Shown here in pieces: positions 53,013 to 62,789 of a stretch of 64,000 nt of DNA (its first letter is position 1; each line of letters begins with the position of its first letter). The DNA is from JBGSUZ01 sp964404895 (GTDB lineage: Bacteria; Bacillota; Clostridia; Peptostreptococcales; Acidaminobacteraceae): assembly GCA_964404895.1 (NCBI GenBank), contig CAYOLV010000001.1, positions 1,054,001 to 1,118,000 on the forward strand, written 5' to 3'. A program made the position numbers and the translations under genes. The notes beneath the pieces are model-generated. The model saw nothing but the letters and a program-made list of their open reading frames with translations. It was not told the DNA's origin and did not search any database.

Positions 53013-53018
53013 TATAAT
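53013..53018 (+). promoter_or_regulatory. -10 box of the 6S RNA gene
   Basis: TATAAT seven bases before the predicted RNA start; the -35 region is not well matched. Confidence 0.6.
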
Positions 53019-53024
53019 TTATTT

Positions 53025-53227
53025 AAGTTTCTGGGGTGTTCGTTAACGTCTAAAAATTCAACCACTGGCTTTATATAGGGAGCACGACTTTCCTTGCTTA
53101 TGACATGCCGCCTTGCTGTGGACTTCAGACGTATGGAATAGTACACCCACCTGACTAGGTGTGGTGCTGAATTTTTAAGTGACGGCACTCTGGAGCAGAG
53201 TCTTCATTATTGAATGAAGACTTTTTT
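53025..53227 (+). ncRNA. ssrS: 6S RNA
   Basis: This RNA binds the sigma-A form of RNA polymerase and mimics an open promoter. The 5' arm CTGGGGTGTTCGT pairs, with a bulge and wobbles, with ACGGCACTCTGG of the 3' arm, as in 6S (compare CTGAGATGTTCG... and ...CGGCATCTCGG in Escherichia coli). GTACACCCACCTGAC and the asymmetric central bubble also fit. There is no protein-coding frame in the sense strand. It ends in a perfect terminator. Confidence 0.85.
53199..53227 (+). terminator. Terminator of the 6S RNA
   Basis: AGTCTTCAT-TATTGA-ATGAAGACT followed by TTTTT. Confidence 0.92.
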
Positions 53228-53292
53228 CTATTGTAAAGACATGTCTTTTGACATTCCTATAAACAAAATCGCGAAAAATGAGGAGGTAACTC

Positions 53293-54729
53293 ATGGAAAA
53301 ATATAAAAATATTAAAGTGGATCATGAGGCATCTGAACATCTTTATGTTCAATTGTATAAAAATCTGAGAACTTTGATTTTTAATTCTGTATTGAAACCC
53401 CATGAAAAATTACCTCCTATTCGCAAAATGGCGGACTACATTAAGGTCAACAATGTGACCGTAGTCAACGCCTATAAGCTCCTTGAAGAAGATTTTTTAG
53501 TTTATAAAAAGGTAGGGAGCGGTACCTTTGTTTCTCCCGTCGATGATGATAACAATACAGCAGAAGCTGTTCCGCAGGCGAAGTACATCCCCTATGATTT
53601 TTCGATTTCCAGTCCTACAGCTGATTTGTTTCCCGTGGAAGATTTCAAAAATGTCCTAAACGAAGTCCTTGAAAGAGACAAGGGTTTTGCTTTCGGATAT
53701 CAGGAGAGCAAAGGCTTTATGCCTCTCAGACAGTCTCTCTGTCAGTATTTAGAGAAGCATGACATACATTGTTCCCCAGAAGAACTTCAAGTTATTTCAG
53801 GGGCTCAGCAGGGGATAGACTTGGTGAGTAAAGCTGTTTTAGATTATGGAGATACGGTCATTGTTGAGTCGCCTACTTATACGGGCGCCATAGCCAGTTT
53901 TAAATTGAAAGGTGCCAACATTGTTGAAATACCTTTGAATCAGGATGGCATGGATCTTGAAGCACTAAGTCAGCAGTTGAAAAAAGGCCGTGTTAAATTA
54001 ATTTACCTCATGCCCAATAGTCAAAACCCTACAGGCATCAGTTACACAGCAGAAAATAAACAAGCGGTATTGGAGCTTGCCAAACAGTACAATGTATGGA
54101 TTATGGAAGACGACTACACCACTGACCTTTATTATATTCACGAACGTCCGATAGCATTGAAAGCCAATGACAGTTATAATAAAACTATCTATATAAAAAG
54201 TTTTTCTAAAGTCCTTATGCCTGGGTTGCGACTGGGGTTCATGATTGTGCCTGAGCAGCTTACAGATGCCATTTCAGTAGCTAAGCACAGTGCAGATATC
54301 AGCACTTCTGGACTCATCCAAAGAGCATTTGACTTATACATCCGCAAGGGATATTGGGACCGTCAAATGCGTGTCATGAACGAGATTTTTTATAAACGTT
54401 ATTTGGCCATGATCTCAGCAATGGAAAAATATGCACCTGCTGAGCTAGAGTGGTTTGCCCCTTCGGGTGGTTATAATTTTTGGATCACCATGCCTGCAGG
54501 GTTCAGTTCAGACGAACTGGCTTGGCGATTAAGTGATCACGGATTTGCTATTGTTCCTGGCAGCGTTTTTTATCATACTCAAATCAAAAGCAGTTCATTT
54601 AGGCTTTCTATGGCAGGTGTAGATGAGGAAAATATTGAAGAGGGTATTAAGTCGATGATGCAAATCATTCACGAATGGTTTATATCGAAGCAAGGTTTTA
54701 GCAAAGACTTAAGCAAACCTATATTGTAA
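53293..54729 (+). CDS. MocR-type GntR regulator with aminotransferase domain
   Basis: This 478-residue protein has a winged-helix GntR domain (residues 8-75, LPPIRKMADYIKVNNVTVVNAYKLLEE, landmark RKMADYIKVNNVTV) joined to a class I aminotransferase domain (about 110-465). The PLP lysine lies in KSFSKVLMPGLRLGF. MocR regulators usually sense PLP or amino-acid derivatives rather than catalyse. Its target genes are not obvious here. AGGAGGTAA precedes the ATG. Confidence 0.92.
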   Translation: MEKYKNIKVDHEASEHLYVQLYKNLRTLIFNSVLKPHEKLPPIRKMADYIKVNNVTVVNAYKLLEEDFLVYKKVGSGTFVSPVDDDNNTAEAVPQAKYIPYDFSISSPTADLFPVEDFKNVLNEVLERDKGFAFGYQESKGFMPLRQSLCQYLEKHDIHCSPEELQVISGAQQGIDLVSKAVLDYGDTVIVESPTYTGAIASFKLKGANIVEIPLNQDGMDLEALSQQLKKGRVKLIYLMPNSQNPTGISYTAENKQAVLELAKQYNVWIMEDDYTTDLYYIHERPIALKANDSYNKTIYIKSFSKVLMPGLRLGFMIVPEQLTDAISVAKHSADISTSGLIQRAFDLYIRKGYWDRQMRVMNEIFYKRYLAMISAMEKYAPAELEWFAPSGGYNFWITMPAGFSSDELAWRLSDHGFAIVPGSVFYHTQIKSSSFRLSMAGVDEENIEEGIKSMMQIIHEWFISKQGFSKDLSKPIL

Positions 54730-54742
54730 GTTAGGGGATTTT

Positions 54743-55180
54743 ATGAATAAAGATATGGATCCAAGAGTCATAGAGATTGAAGAAAATTTTAGGCAAGTTT
54801 GTACTAAAATTAAAATGAAAGGGCGAAGTATATTCAACGAGTTTGAAATTACACCGCCTCAATTTGCCGCCCTTTTGGAATTGCTGGATCATGGAGATAT
54901 GACGACAAGTGAGCTCAGTGCCAAAATGTATTTAGCCTGCAGCACAGTGACAGATTTGCTTGACAGAATGGAGCGCAACGCCTTAATCGAAAGACAAAAG
55001 GATGAAAAAGACAAGCGAATTGTCAGAATTCACGTTTTAGATAAAGGACATCAACTTATAGAAGAAATCTTATACGTTAGGTGTCAATATATAGAATCTA
55101 TTATCAAAGAACTTCCTAGTGATGCTGTAGATGAAATAGAAAAATGTTTTTCATACTTGAACAAGCATATGACTTTTTAA
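54743..55180 (+). CDS. MarR family transcriptional regulator
   Basis: This 145-residue regulator has the MarR winged helix (MTTSELSAKMYLACSTVTDLLDRMERNALIER, landmarks TSELSAKM and TDLLDRME) and DEKDKRIVRIHVLDKG. It starts 13 bases after the MocR gene and ends 19 bases before the giant signalling gene, so it may control or be co-transcribed with it. Confidence 0.9.
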   Translation: MNKDMDPRVIEIEENFRQVCTKIKMKGRSIFNEFEITPPQFAALLELLDHGDMTTSELSAKMYLACSTVTDLLDRMERNALIERQKDEKDKRIVRIHVLDKGHQLIEEILYVRCQYIESIIKELPSDAVDEIEKCFSYLNKHMTF

Positions 55181-55199
55181 GTTTTAGGGGGCTAAAACG

Positions 55200-58100
55200 T
55201 TGAAAATACTTAATCTTAGATACAAAATAGATCATCAGCTCTACACGGATAATTGTGGTACTGTCTATTCTGTAAGAGATATGCTGCAACAAGATAAGCA
55301 GGTTTGTTTAAGACTCTTTAATTCTGAGTATTCTAAAACTGATTATATTCAAGGTCTTGTCAGCAGCTTTATGTTTTTAAAGTCAGTCAGACACCCTAAT
55401 TTAACAGAACTCTACGAGTTTGACAGACTGACCACTGTAGACCACAAGTCTTCTAACAAAATTAGATATTTTTACACCTATGAATACTTAGAGGATCTTG
55501 AAGTTCAAGATTATCGAAATCTAAGCGTAGACGATACCAAAGACGCTTTTGTGGAATTGATGCGTGTCATATCCTATCTTCATTTCCGCGGTATTGTGTA
55601 TCAATACTTGAACTTTATCACAACCATCCTCTATTTTGAAAATAAGAGAATACATGTAAAATTACAGGATCTGATATCCATAGGTCTTTTTAAAGACAAT
55701 CGAACCATTTCTGAATACCAAATCAGCCTTTTTATACCGCCGGAAGTTATTTGGAGCCAGCGTTTTGATTATTCCTCAGACATTTATGCCTTAGGCCATA
55801 TTTTGTACTATTTGCATTACCGCATGGATTATGAAAAATACCCTTTAAATGATATCTTCGATAAAGACAGTTACAATGACAATGAAATCAATAAATTAAT
55901 TCGAAAAATGGTTAGCAACTACGTGGAAGATCGCAGTTATGACATCAGTCATTTGCTGGAAGATTATAGTCAAATCCACAGAATGGGCATTCCTTTTGAC
56001 GATCATCTTTATTATAATAAAATTCATTTTGGCTCCAAATTAATTGGTAGGGAAAAAGATTTTGATGAAGTTTATAGTTATGTCGTGGATAAAATCGATA
56101 AAAAAAACAGTGGCAACGGCATCATCATTTCAGGAGAATCAGGAATAGGCAAAAGCCGATTTTTAAGAGAATTGTCCTACATTTTGAAAATGAAAGGCTA
56201 TGACAACATTACAGTTGACCTTACGGTAGAACATCATCAGGATTTTGCCCTCTTTACTCAAATATTGAGAACCATTTTTAGACGTGGAGATGTGCCTCAG
56301 GAACTGGTTCACAAATATGGCGGAGAGCTCTCTAAACTGGTATCGGAAATTAGTCAAAGGTATAAAGTCAGCCCAGGCGAGGTTTTAGAAGGTGAGCGAG
56401 AAAATCTTAAAGTTGCCAATCGGATCTTTAACTTTTTAATCGATTATAGCCAATATAAGCCTCTATTGTTGATTGTTGATAATTTAGATTTGGCGAATCG
56501 ATACGATTTAATTATAGTAGACTACATTTTCAGAAATCAGAAAGATTTACAACTCTACTTAGTGACATCCGTCAATAAAAGCACTTTAGATGAGAATACC
56601 AGTGTCAGTTTGTGGGAAGATTCCAATAGACTGCACTATTTGCAGTTGAATAAATTCAACTATGAAGATGCAAACCAACTGGTCAAATACATTCTTGGCA
56701 TGAATAAAAAGCCCATCAATTTCACGACGCGTGTCATGAGAGATGCGGAAGGAAACCCAAGACGGATAGAAGAAATCATTCAGAATCTCTATTTGAATAA
56801 GAAAATTTATGTGCAGGAACACAAACAATGGTATATTGCAGATATTGACAATATGGATGATTTGGAATTTTCAAGAGATTTGGAAAGCAGCGTTTCAATC
56901 AACTTGGAAGTTTTAGACCCCTTCCAAAGGGAAATTCTCAATATTGCCAGTGTTTTTTCTGATGCAGTAGATTTTGATATTCTGGATCGCATGTTAAATG
57001 GCAACGTCTCTTTACAAAAGCATCTTCAAAATTTAATTGAAATCAATATTCTAAGCGAGAAGTTTGGAGACTTTGGTTATACTTATAATTTTAATAACAG
57101 ACATTTAGCAGATGGTATTAACAAACTGTTGTCAGAAGAAGCCAGAAGACTATACCATGAGAGAATTGCAGCCTTTTTAGAAGATGATTTCATGACGAAA
57201 CAGCATTTTGTCATGGAGTCCTTGATCTACCACCTCAGATTGAGCGATCAGATTGACAAAGCTGTTAAATACTGCTTCTTAGCAGCACAGCGCATGAAAG
57301 AAATCAATATTTATTCTCAAGCAATCTCCTTTTATAAAAGGGCGATTGAGTTGCGGATGCAAAAAAATCAGGAAGAATTGGTGCCTGAAATACTCTTAAA
57401 GATTGCAGAAATTAATATGCTTCTAGGTCAGCTTCATGATGCAGAGCTTAACTATGAAGACGCTTACAAATTGGCCAGACAGAATAGTCGGAGCCATGAA
57501 TACATCGACGCTCTAAACGGCTTAACTGCAATTGCTACGAATAAATCAGAGCTCAGCAGAGCTTATAATTACTACAATGAGGCACACCGAGCAGCGGTTG
57601 CTCACGGTTATACGGTGGGTGAGTTACAGGCGGCTTATCATCAATGTAAAATTTTCTTGGTCACAAACGATTTAGACAGCATTGGCATGGTGGCAAATCA
57701 CTATTTGGAAGTGGCAAGAGAAATTGGCAACGAGAAATACATCGGCTTATTCTTAAATGAAAAAGGGATATCTCTTTCATATACAGACGACCGCATTCAA
57801 GAGGCAATTGATTCTTTCAATGAGAGTTACCGCATGCTTTCTGAAATTGGGGAGCACATTAGCAGTACCAGTGCTTTGAATAACTTGAGCGTGGTTCTGT
57901 TAGATGAAAAAGCGGATATCGACGGTGCTAGAAGAAATTTCGAAAAAATCATTGAGTATTACGAAACTTATAATATTATCAGAGATAAGGCCATCATGCT
58001 CAACAACATAGGTGAGACCTATTTTCTTGAAAATAAATATACAGAAGCGCAAGATTTATTCAACAGCGCCTATAAGTTGGCGGAAGAGACAAATGACGAT

Positions 58101-60599
58101 CACATGGGGTTCTTGCTGCTCACAAACCTTTGCCGCAACTATATTGAGACTGCCGATTACGACAAAGCTTATCTACTGTTGAAAAAATTGGAAGTGGATT
58201 ATCAAAATGATAAAAATAGGGGTTTGGACGTTGTTTACTATTATCAAGTCCACGTTGAGTATTTCTTGCGGATTAAAAATCTAGACTCAGCAGAGCGCTG
58301 GCTCACTGCCTACCAAGCGGCAGGAAGTGACACGCCTGCATCTGTAGAGATTATCATGGAAATTTTGAATTTTAAACTTCGCTATTATAAAGAAAACTAT
58401 CTTAATGCAGGCAAAAACATTGACGTGCCTTGGTTAAAAAATATTTGTGGAAGGGTCAAGTCGGCCTTCAATATAAAATTGGTTAGAGAGCTTATTTTAG
58501 AAATCGGCATGGATATGATTCATTCCAGAAAATTTATTTTGGTTCAAGAATTAATCGCCATTGAAAATCAATTTGTCTCGGTTTATGATACCCAGTATTT
58601 GAGAGCCCTCAGAAAAATGATTGGTATTGCTTATGAAAACAACCGAGAGCAACATTACGAGTTGCTTTTGGAAAGCGATAGACAGCATATAGCCGACGAA
58701 AATGCTTGGGTGGTCTTCAAAGCCATTGGGGATGAATATTTTACGCTGAACAATTATTTTAAGTCCATTTCCAATTATATGATGGCAATAGATATTTTAC
58801 ACAAATTGACCCAGCGTATTCCTGTCAATCACAGGGATTCCTACATTATGAACGATGAAATGAAGTTGGATTTGAAATATCGGATCAATGAGTTGAAGCG
58901 CAGAATTGTAGGCAGTAAGACCACTGAGAAGTCAGGCTTTTACAACGAGTTTGAAATCAGCTCTTCAGACGAATTCTTCAACTTGACCGCCTTGACGGAT
59001 TTGTATAAAAATCAAAAGTTTTTAAAGACCGTTCAACAGATTTATTTCGAAAAATACGACACGAAATTTGAACATATAAATGACTTGATTCGCTGTCTGC
59101 AAAGCGATGAACTTCACAACATCAAGCAAATGCTTTTATATTTTGTTCAGTATTGTTTCGCAGATAGAGGTTATGTCATTGTGGTGGACGAGAATGGCAA
59201 CCAGCAGGAGATTATCAAGTCTTCCTTGACCATTCCTGAGCCCGATGTAAACGCTCTGATGAAGAATATGGCAGCAGACGATGATGGCCTTGTGATTAGC
59301 TTTATTGAACAAAATACCAATTCCCCGCTTTTAGCCCGGAATTTAAAAGGTTTAATCTGTATTCCAATTTCTAAAATACAGGGGATGGATTTACCAGAAC
59401 CAGAAATGGATAGAAGACGAAGTATGTATCAGCCCTTTACAAAAGACCGTCTTGGATATATTTATTTGGAAACAGATAACATTTTCAACAACTTCTCAAG
59501 AGAGAGTTACAAGCATATTAAGACTTTAATGAACTTGTTGTTTGTCATGATTGACAGTTATAATCTTAAAAAAATCTCCAGTATTGATAAGCTTACAGGG
59601 GTTTATTTGAGAAAGTATTTTGAAGATTTGATGATGTTAGAAATGAACAGAGCCAAAGCCAACGGTACCACTTATTCTATGGTTATGTGTGACATAGACA
59701 AGTTCAAAAGCGTCAATGATAGTTTTGGACACAGAAAAGGGGACGAAATCTTGAGAAGGATTGGACAGACCCTTAACAGCAAATTGCGTCTGTCTGACTT
59801 AGTCGGCCGTTATGGTGGAGAAGAATTTGTTATTTTGCTGCCTTTGACCAGCTCTCAAGAAGCTCTTGAGGTTTGTGAGAAAGTTAGGATAGATATAGAA
59901 AAGCAGAAAATGTTAGGCAGTGAGTTTCCATTGACCATGAGTTTTGGTATTTCCACATACCCAGACCATGGCACCAGTGAAGAAGAGCTTCTTGAAAAAG
60001 CTGACCAAGCCCTTTATTTCTCGAAAAATAACGGACGAAACAAAACGACTCTCTGGGATCCTAATATTGGTAACGAAGGGGTACGTTTTGACAAACTGGC
60101 TGGTATTTTAAGTGGGAATATTTCAAAAGACACAAGAAACGTACAAGCGATTGTAAATGTTCTGGGGATTATTCGAGAGTTGAGTACCCCCATCGAGCGT
60201 ATGGCAGTTTTCATGGACAACTTGATTGATGTCACAGAAGCTACACAAGGTATCGTCCTGATTTATAAAGAGGGCAGATTAGAGCGTTGGTATGGAAAAG
60301 CAAAAGGCTCACCAGATTGGTTAAATCAGTTACCTCTAGATACCAATACTGTAGATGAGCTGGCAAATAAAGAACAAGGTGAGTACTACATTAACTGGAA
60401 TGATTTAGACGATATCGACTTAGACAGTGGCATTCCTAAATGGAAGTCCATTATCTCAGTCCCGCAAAAGCTAGATCAAGGCGAAAAAGCTGTCATGATT
60501 TTCTCAGTCCCTATATCGGAAAAGGAATTTGATTTTGCCGATTACAATTTTGTAAGCACTATGAGTGGTTTATTGAACACTATAGCAATAAGGAGTTAG
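55200..60599 (+). CDS. Pseudokinase / NTPase / TPR / GAF / GGDEF signalling protein, 1799 aa
   Basis: Domain order: a protein-kinase-like fold at residues 1-265 without the ATP lysine, HRD or DFG residues (VYQYLNF and LQDLIS stand in their place), hence a pseudokinase; an NTPase with Walker A GESGIGKS at 312-319 and Walker B LLLIVDN near 424; a helical TPR region (about 690-1030 and beyond); a GAF-like domain (about 1275-1453); a GGDEF domain (about 1459-1620) with active RYGGEEF and inhibitory RLSD; and a second GAF-like end (about 1650-1795). It has no membrane helix. The start is TTG with AGGGGGC upstream. It probably makes cyclic di-GMP in response to a signal received by the NTPase/TPR part. 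The plan resembles large Ser/Thr kinase-AAA-GAF-output proteins of cyanobacteria and myxobacteria. Confidence 0.9.
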   Translation: MKILNLRYKIDHQLYTDNCGTVYSVRDMLQQDKQVCLRLFNSEYSKTDYIQGLVSSFMFLKSVRHPNLTELYEFDRLTTVDHKSSNKIRYFYTYEYLEDLEVQDYRNLSVDDTKDAFVELMRVISYLHFRGIVYQYLNFITTILYFENKRIHVKLQDLISIGLFKDNRTISEYQISLFIPPEVIWSQRFDYSSDIYALGHILYYLHYRMDYEKYPLNDIFDKDSYNDNEINKLIRKMVSNYVEDRSYDISHLLEDYSQIHRMGIPFDDHLYYNKIHFGSKLIGREKDFDEVYSYVVDKIDKKNSGNGIIISGESGIGKSRFLRELSYILKMKGYDNITVDLTVEHHQDFALFTQILRTIFRRGDVPQELVHKYGGELSKLVSEISQRYKVSPGEVLEGERENLKVANRIFNFLIDYSQYKPLLLIVDNLDLANRYDLIIVDYIFRNQKDLQLYLVTSVNKSTLDENTSVSLWEDSNRLHYLQLNKFNYEDANQLVKYILGMNKKPINFTTRVMRDAEGNPRRIEEIIQNLYLNKKIYVQEHKQWYIADIDNMDDLEFSRDLESSVSINLEVLDPFQREILNIASVFSDAVDFDILDRMLNGNVSLQKHLQNLIEINILSEKFGDFGYTYNFNNRHLADGINKLLSEEARRLYHERIAAFLEDDFMTKQHFVMESLIYHLRLSDQIDKAVKYCFLAAQRMKEINIYSQAISFYKRAIELRMQKNQEELVPEILLKIAEINMLLGQLHDAELNYEDAYKLARQNSRSHEYIDALNGLTAIATNKSELSRAYNYYNEAHRAAVAHGYTVGELQAAYHQCKIFLVTNDLDSIGMVANHYLEVAREIGNEKYIGLFLNEKGISLSYTDDRIQEAIDSFNESYRMLSEIGEHISSTSALNNLSVVLLDEKADIDGARRNFEKIIEYYETYNIIRDKAIMLNNIGETYFLENKYTEAQDLFNSAYKLAEETNDDHMGFLLLTNLCRNYIETADYDKAYLLLKKLEVDYQNDKNRGLDVVYYYQVHVEYFLRIKNLDSAERWLTAYQAAGSDTPASVEIIMEILNFKLRYYKENYLNAGKNIDVPWLKNICGRVKSAFNIKLVRELILEIGMDMIHSRKFILVQELIAIENQFVSVYDTQYLRALRKMIGIAYENNREQHYELLLESDRQHIADENAWVVFKAIGDEYFTLNNYFKSISNYMMAIDILHKLTQRIPVNHRDSYIMNDEMKLDLKYRINELKRRIVGSKTTEKSGFYNEFEISSSDEFFNLTALTDLYKNQKFLKTVQQIYFEKYDTKFEHINDLIRCLQSDELHNIKQMLLYFVQYCFADRGYVIVVDENGNQQEIIKSSLTIPEPDVNALMKNMAADDDGLVISFIEQNTNSPLLARNLKGLICIPISKIQGMDLPEPEMDRRRSMYQPFTKDRLGYIYLETDNIFNNFSRESYKHIKTLMNLLFVMIDSYNLKKISSIDKLTGVYLRKYFEDLMMLEMNRAKANGTTYSMVMCDIDKFKSVNDSFGHRKGDEILRRIGQTLNSKLRLSDLVGRYGGEEFVILLPLTSSQEALEVCEKVRIDIEKQKMLGSEFPLTMSFGISTYPDHGTSEEELLEKADQALYFSKNNGRNKTTLWDPNIGNEGVRFDKLAGILSGNISKDTRNVQAIVNVLGIIRELSTPIERMAVFMDNLIDVTEATQGIVLIYKEGRLERWYGKAKGSPDWLNQLPLDTNTVDELANKEQGEYYINWNDLDDIDLDSGIPKWKSIISVPQKLDQGEKAVMIFSVPISEKEFDFADYNFVSTMSGLLNTIAIRS

Positions 60600-60600
60600 T

Positions 60601-62685
60601 ATGTATATTAATCGTTTTTTGCCTGTCTGTAAGGCAGACATGGAAGAATTGGGATGGGATCAACTGGATTTCATCATTGTCAGTGCAGACGCCTATGTGG
60701 ACCATCCTAGTTTTGGCCATGCGGTCATTTCAAGAGTTTTGGTAAATGCAGGTTATAAAGTTGGGATTATTCCTCAGCCAGATTGGAAAAAGGTAGAGGC
60801 TTTCAAAGTCCTAGGCAGACCAAGACTGGGTTTCCTTATTTCAGGTGGAAATATTGACTCCATGGTCAATCACTATTCAGTGAACAAGCGTATACGTGAC
60901 ACGGATAGTTTTTCACCGGGCGGCAAGATGGGACTTAGACCAAATCGCCCTACCATCGTCTATACCAACATGATTAAACAAGCCTACAAGAAGGTGCCTA
61001 TTATTTTAGGGGGGATTGAGCCAAGTCTTAGACGTTTTGCCCATTACGACTACTGGGACGACAAAGTGAGACGTTCTATTCTCTTCGATGCAGAAGCTGA
61101 CTTGCTGATTTACGGCATGGGGGAGCGCCAAGTTCTTGAAATTGCCGAATACTTGAACAATGGCTTTGAAGCCAAGTACATTCGGCACATTCCTGGCACG
61201 TGTTATGTAGCCGACCATTTGGAAGAAGTGTACAACTATATAGAAATTGAAAGTTATGAAGCGGTTAGTACGGACAAAAAGGCTTATGTCAAAGCCTTTA
61301 AAGTTCAATACGACGAGCAGGACCCTATCCGAGGAAAAACACTGGTACAAAAGCATAAAGACAAGTATGTGGTACAAAATCCACCTGTCATGCCTCTTAA
61401 TACAATCGAGTTAGACGACGTCCATCAACTACCTTATCAGCGAAATTATCACCCAATGTATGAAGCGGCGGGCGGTGTTCCAGCCATTACAGAAATCAAG
61501 TTTTCTATCATCTCTGAGAGAGGCTGTTTTGGCGCCTGTTCCTTCTGTGCCTTAACGTTCCACCAAGGGCGTATTGTTCAGAGCAGATCCCATGAGAGTA
61601 TTTTGGCAGAAGCTGAAAAGATTACTCAGGACCCTAAGTTCAAGGGCTATATACACGATGTAGGTGGACCGACTGCCAACTTCAGATTCCCAGCCTGCAG
61701 CAAACAATTGAAATACGGCGCTTGTAAGGATAGACAGTGCTTATACCCTGAGCCTTGCAAACACTTGAAAGTCGATCATAAAGATTTGATAGCCCTTCTC
61801 AGAAAGCTCAGAGCTGTGAAAGGGGTTAAAAAAGTATTTGTCAGATCAGGTATTCGCTATGACTACATGATGGCGGACAAAGATGATAAATTCTTTGAAG
61901 AATTTGTTGAACACCATGTCAGCGGTCAGTTGAAAGTAGCCCCAGAACACGTAGCGGATGAAGTATTAGACCGCATGGGAAAACCAGCTGGCAAAACTTA
62001 TGACCTCTTTGTAGACAAGTTCTTTGCCATTAACAAAAAACTCTGTATGGAGCAGTATTTGGTTCCTTATTTGATGAGTTCCCACCCGGGCAGTACTTTA
62101 AAGAGTGCCATCCGATTGGCGGAGTATTTAAGAGACATTGGCTATCAACCTGAGCAAGTACAGGATTTCTACCCGACACCAGGAACGTTGTCTACAGCCA
62201 TGTACTATACAGGTATTGACCCAAGAGACAATTCTACGGTTTATGTGCCAAAGACTTATGAAGAAAAAACCATGCAGCGGGCACTGCTCCAATACAGAAG
62301 ACCTCAAAATTACGACATTGTCTACAAAGCTCTCATGATTGCGGAAAGACAAGACTTAATTGGCTTTGGTCCGAAATGTTTGATTCGTCCGAGGGAAGAT
62401 CAGAAAAAGAGAGAGGCTATTAAAGGCCGCAGCGATTCCAGAAGAAAAGCAGAAGGTAAACTACCGTCTGGAGATAAGAACGTAGTGGCGAGTAAGCGAC
62501 CGTCTGGAGATAAAAACGTAGCGGCAGGAAAACGACCGTCTAGCGATAGACCGGTTACGGCAGGCAAGAGTCCGTCGGGAGGTAAACCTGCAACGGCGGG
62601 TAAACGACCTACTGGCGACAGAAATTCCGCCCCTCAACATTCAAAAAAAACAGCAAGCTCCCAAAATTATAAGAAAAAAAAATAA
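60601..62685 (+). CDS. YgiQ family radical SAM protein with repetitive tail
   Basis: This 694-residue protein has the YgiQ start (LPVCKADMEELGWDQLDF), the DAYVDHPSFG motif and the radical SAM cluster CFGACSFC. The rest of the domain (VAPEHVADEVL, YLMSSHPGS) is intact. Function is unknown in the family. The last 75 residues are an unusual tail of basic, Ser/Gly/Pro repeats (KRPSGDKNVAAG-like units at 62455-62640). It starts one base after the diguanylate cyclase stop. Confidence 0.9.
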   Translation: MYINRFLPVCKADMEELGWDQLDFIIVSADAYVDHPSFGHAVISRVLVNAGYKVGIIPQPDWKKVEAFKVLGRPRLGFLISGGNIDSMVNHYSVNKRIRDTDSFSPGGKMGLRPNRPTIVYTNMIKQAYKKVPIILGGIEPSLRRFAHYDYWDDKVRRSILFDAEADLLIYGMGERQVLEIAEYLNNGFEAKYIRHIPGTCYVADHLEEVYNYIEIESYEAVSTDKKAYVKAFKVQYDEQDPIRGKTLVQKHKDKYVVQNPPVMPLNTIELDDVHQLPYQRNYHPMYEAAGGVPAITEIKFSIISERGCFGACSFCALTFHQGRIVQSRSHESILAEAEKITQDPKFKGYIHDVGGPTANFRFPACSKQLKYGACKDRQCLYPEPCKHLKVDHKDLIALLRKLRAVKGVKKVFVRSGIRYDYMMADKDDKFFEEFVEHHVSGQLKVAPEHVADEVLDRMGKPAGKTYDLFVDKFFAINKKLCMEQYLVPYLMSSHPGSTLKSAIRLAEYLRDIGYQPEQVQDFYPTPGTLSTAMYYTGIDPRDNSTVYVPKTYEEKTMQRALLQYRRPQNYDIVYKALMIAERQDLIGFGPKCLIRPREDQKKREAIKGRSDSRRKAEGKLPSGDKNVVASKRPSGDKNVAAGKRPSSDRPVTAGKSPSGGKPATAGKRPTGDRNSAPQHSKKTASSQNYKKKK
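62455..62640 (+). repeat. Tandem repeats in the YgiQ tail
   Basis: About five degenerate units of roughly 36 bases encode (K/R)xPSGDKxVxAG-type peptides of about 12 residues. The units differ in codons, so they are not a recent expansion. Confidence 0.75.
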
Positions 62686-62725
62686 TTATATTCTGATTGG
62701 AAAAGTCATTAGAAAATGGATGTGC

Positions 62726-62731
62726 TATAAT
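62726..62731 (+). promoter_or_regulatory. Probable -10 box of hutH
   Basis: TATAAT about 60 bases before the hutH start; no strong -35 box at 17 bases. Confidence 0.45.
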
Positions 62732-62789
62732 AAAAAACGGATGGCTAAACATGATCAACTTGACTTAATCGTATAAAGGGGAGATTTTG

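Noticed and set aside
52961..53188. Minus-strand open frame of 75 codons across the 6S region
   Set aside because: It lies over the 6S RNA, has no ribosome site and no recognisable product.
62455..62640. CRISPR-like repeats
   Set aside because: Units are in frame, degenerate and encode a protein tail; there are no spacers.
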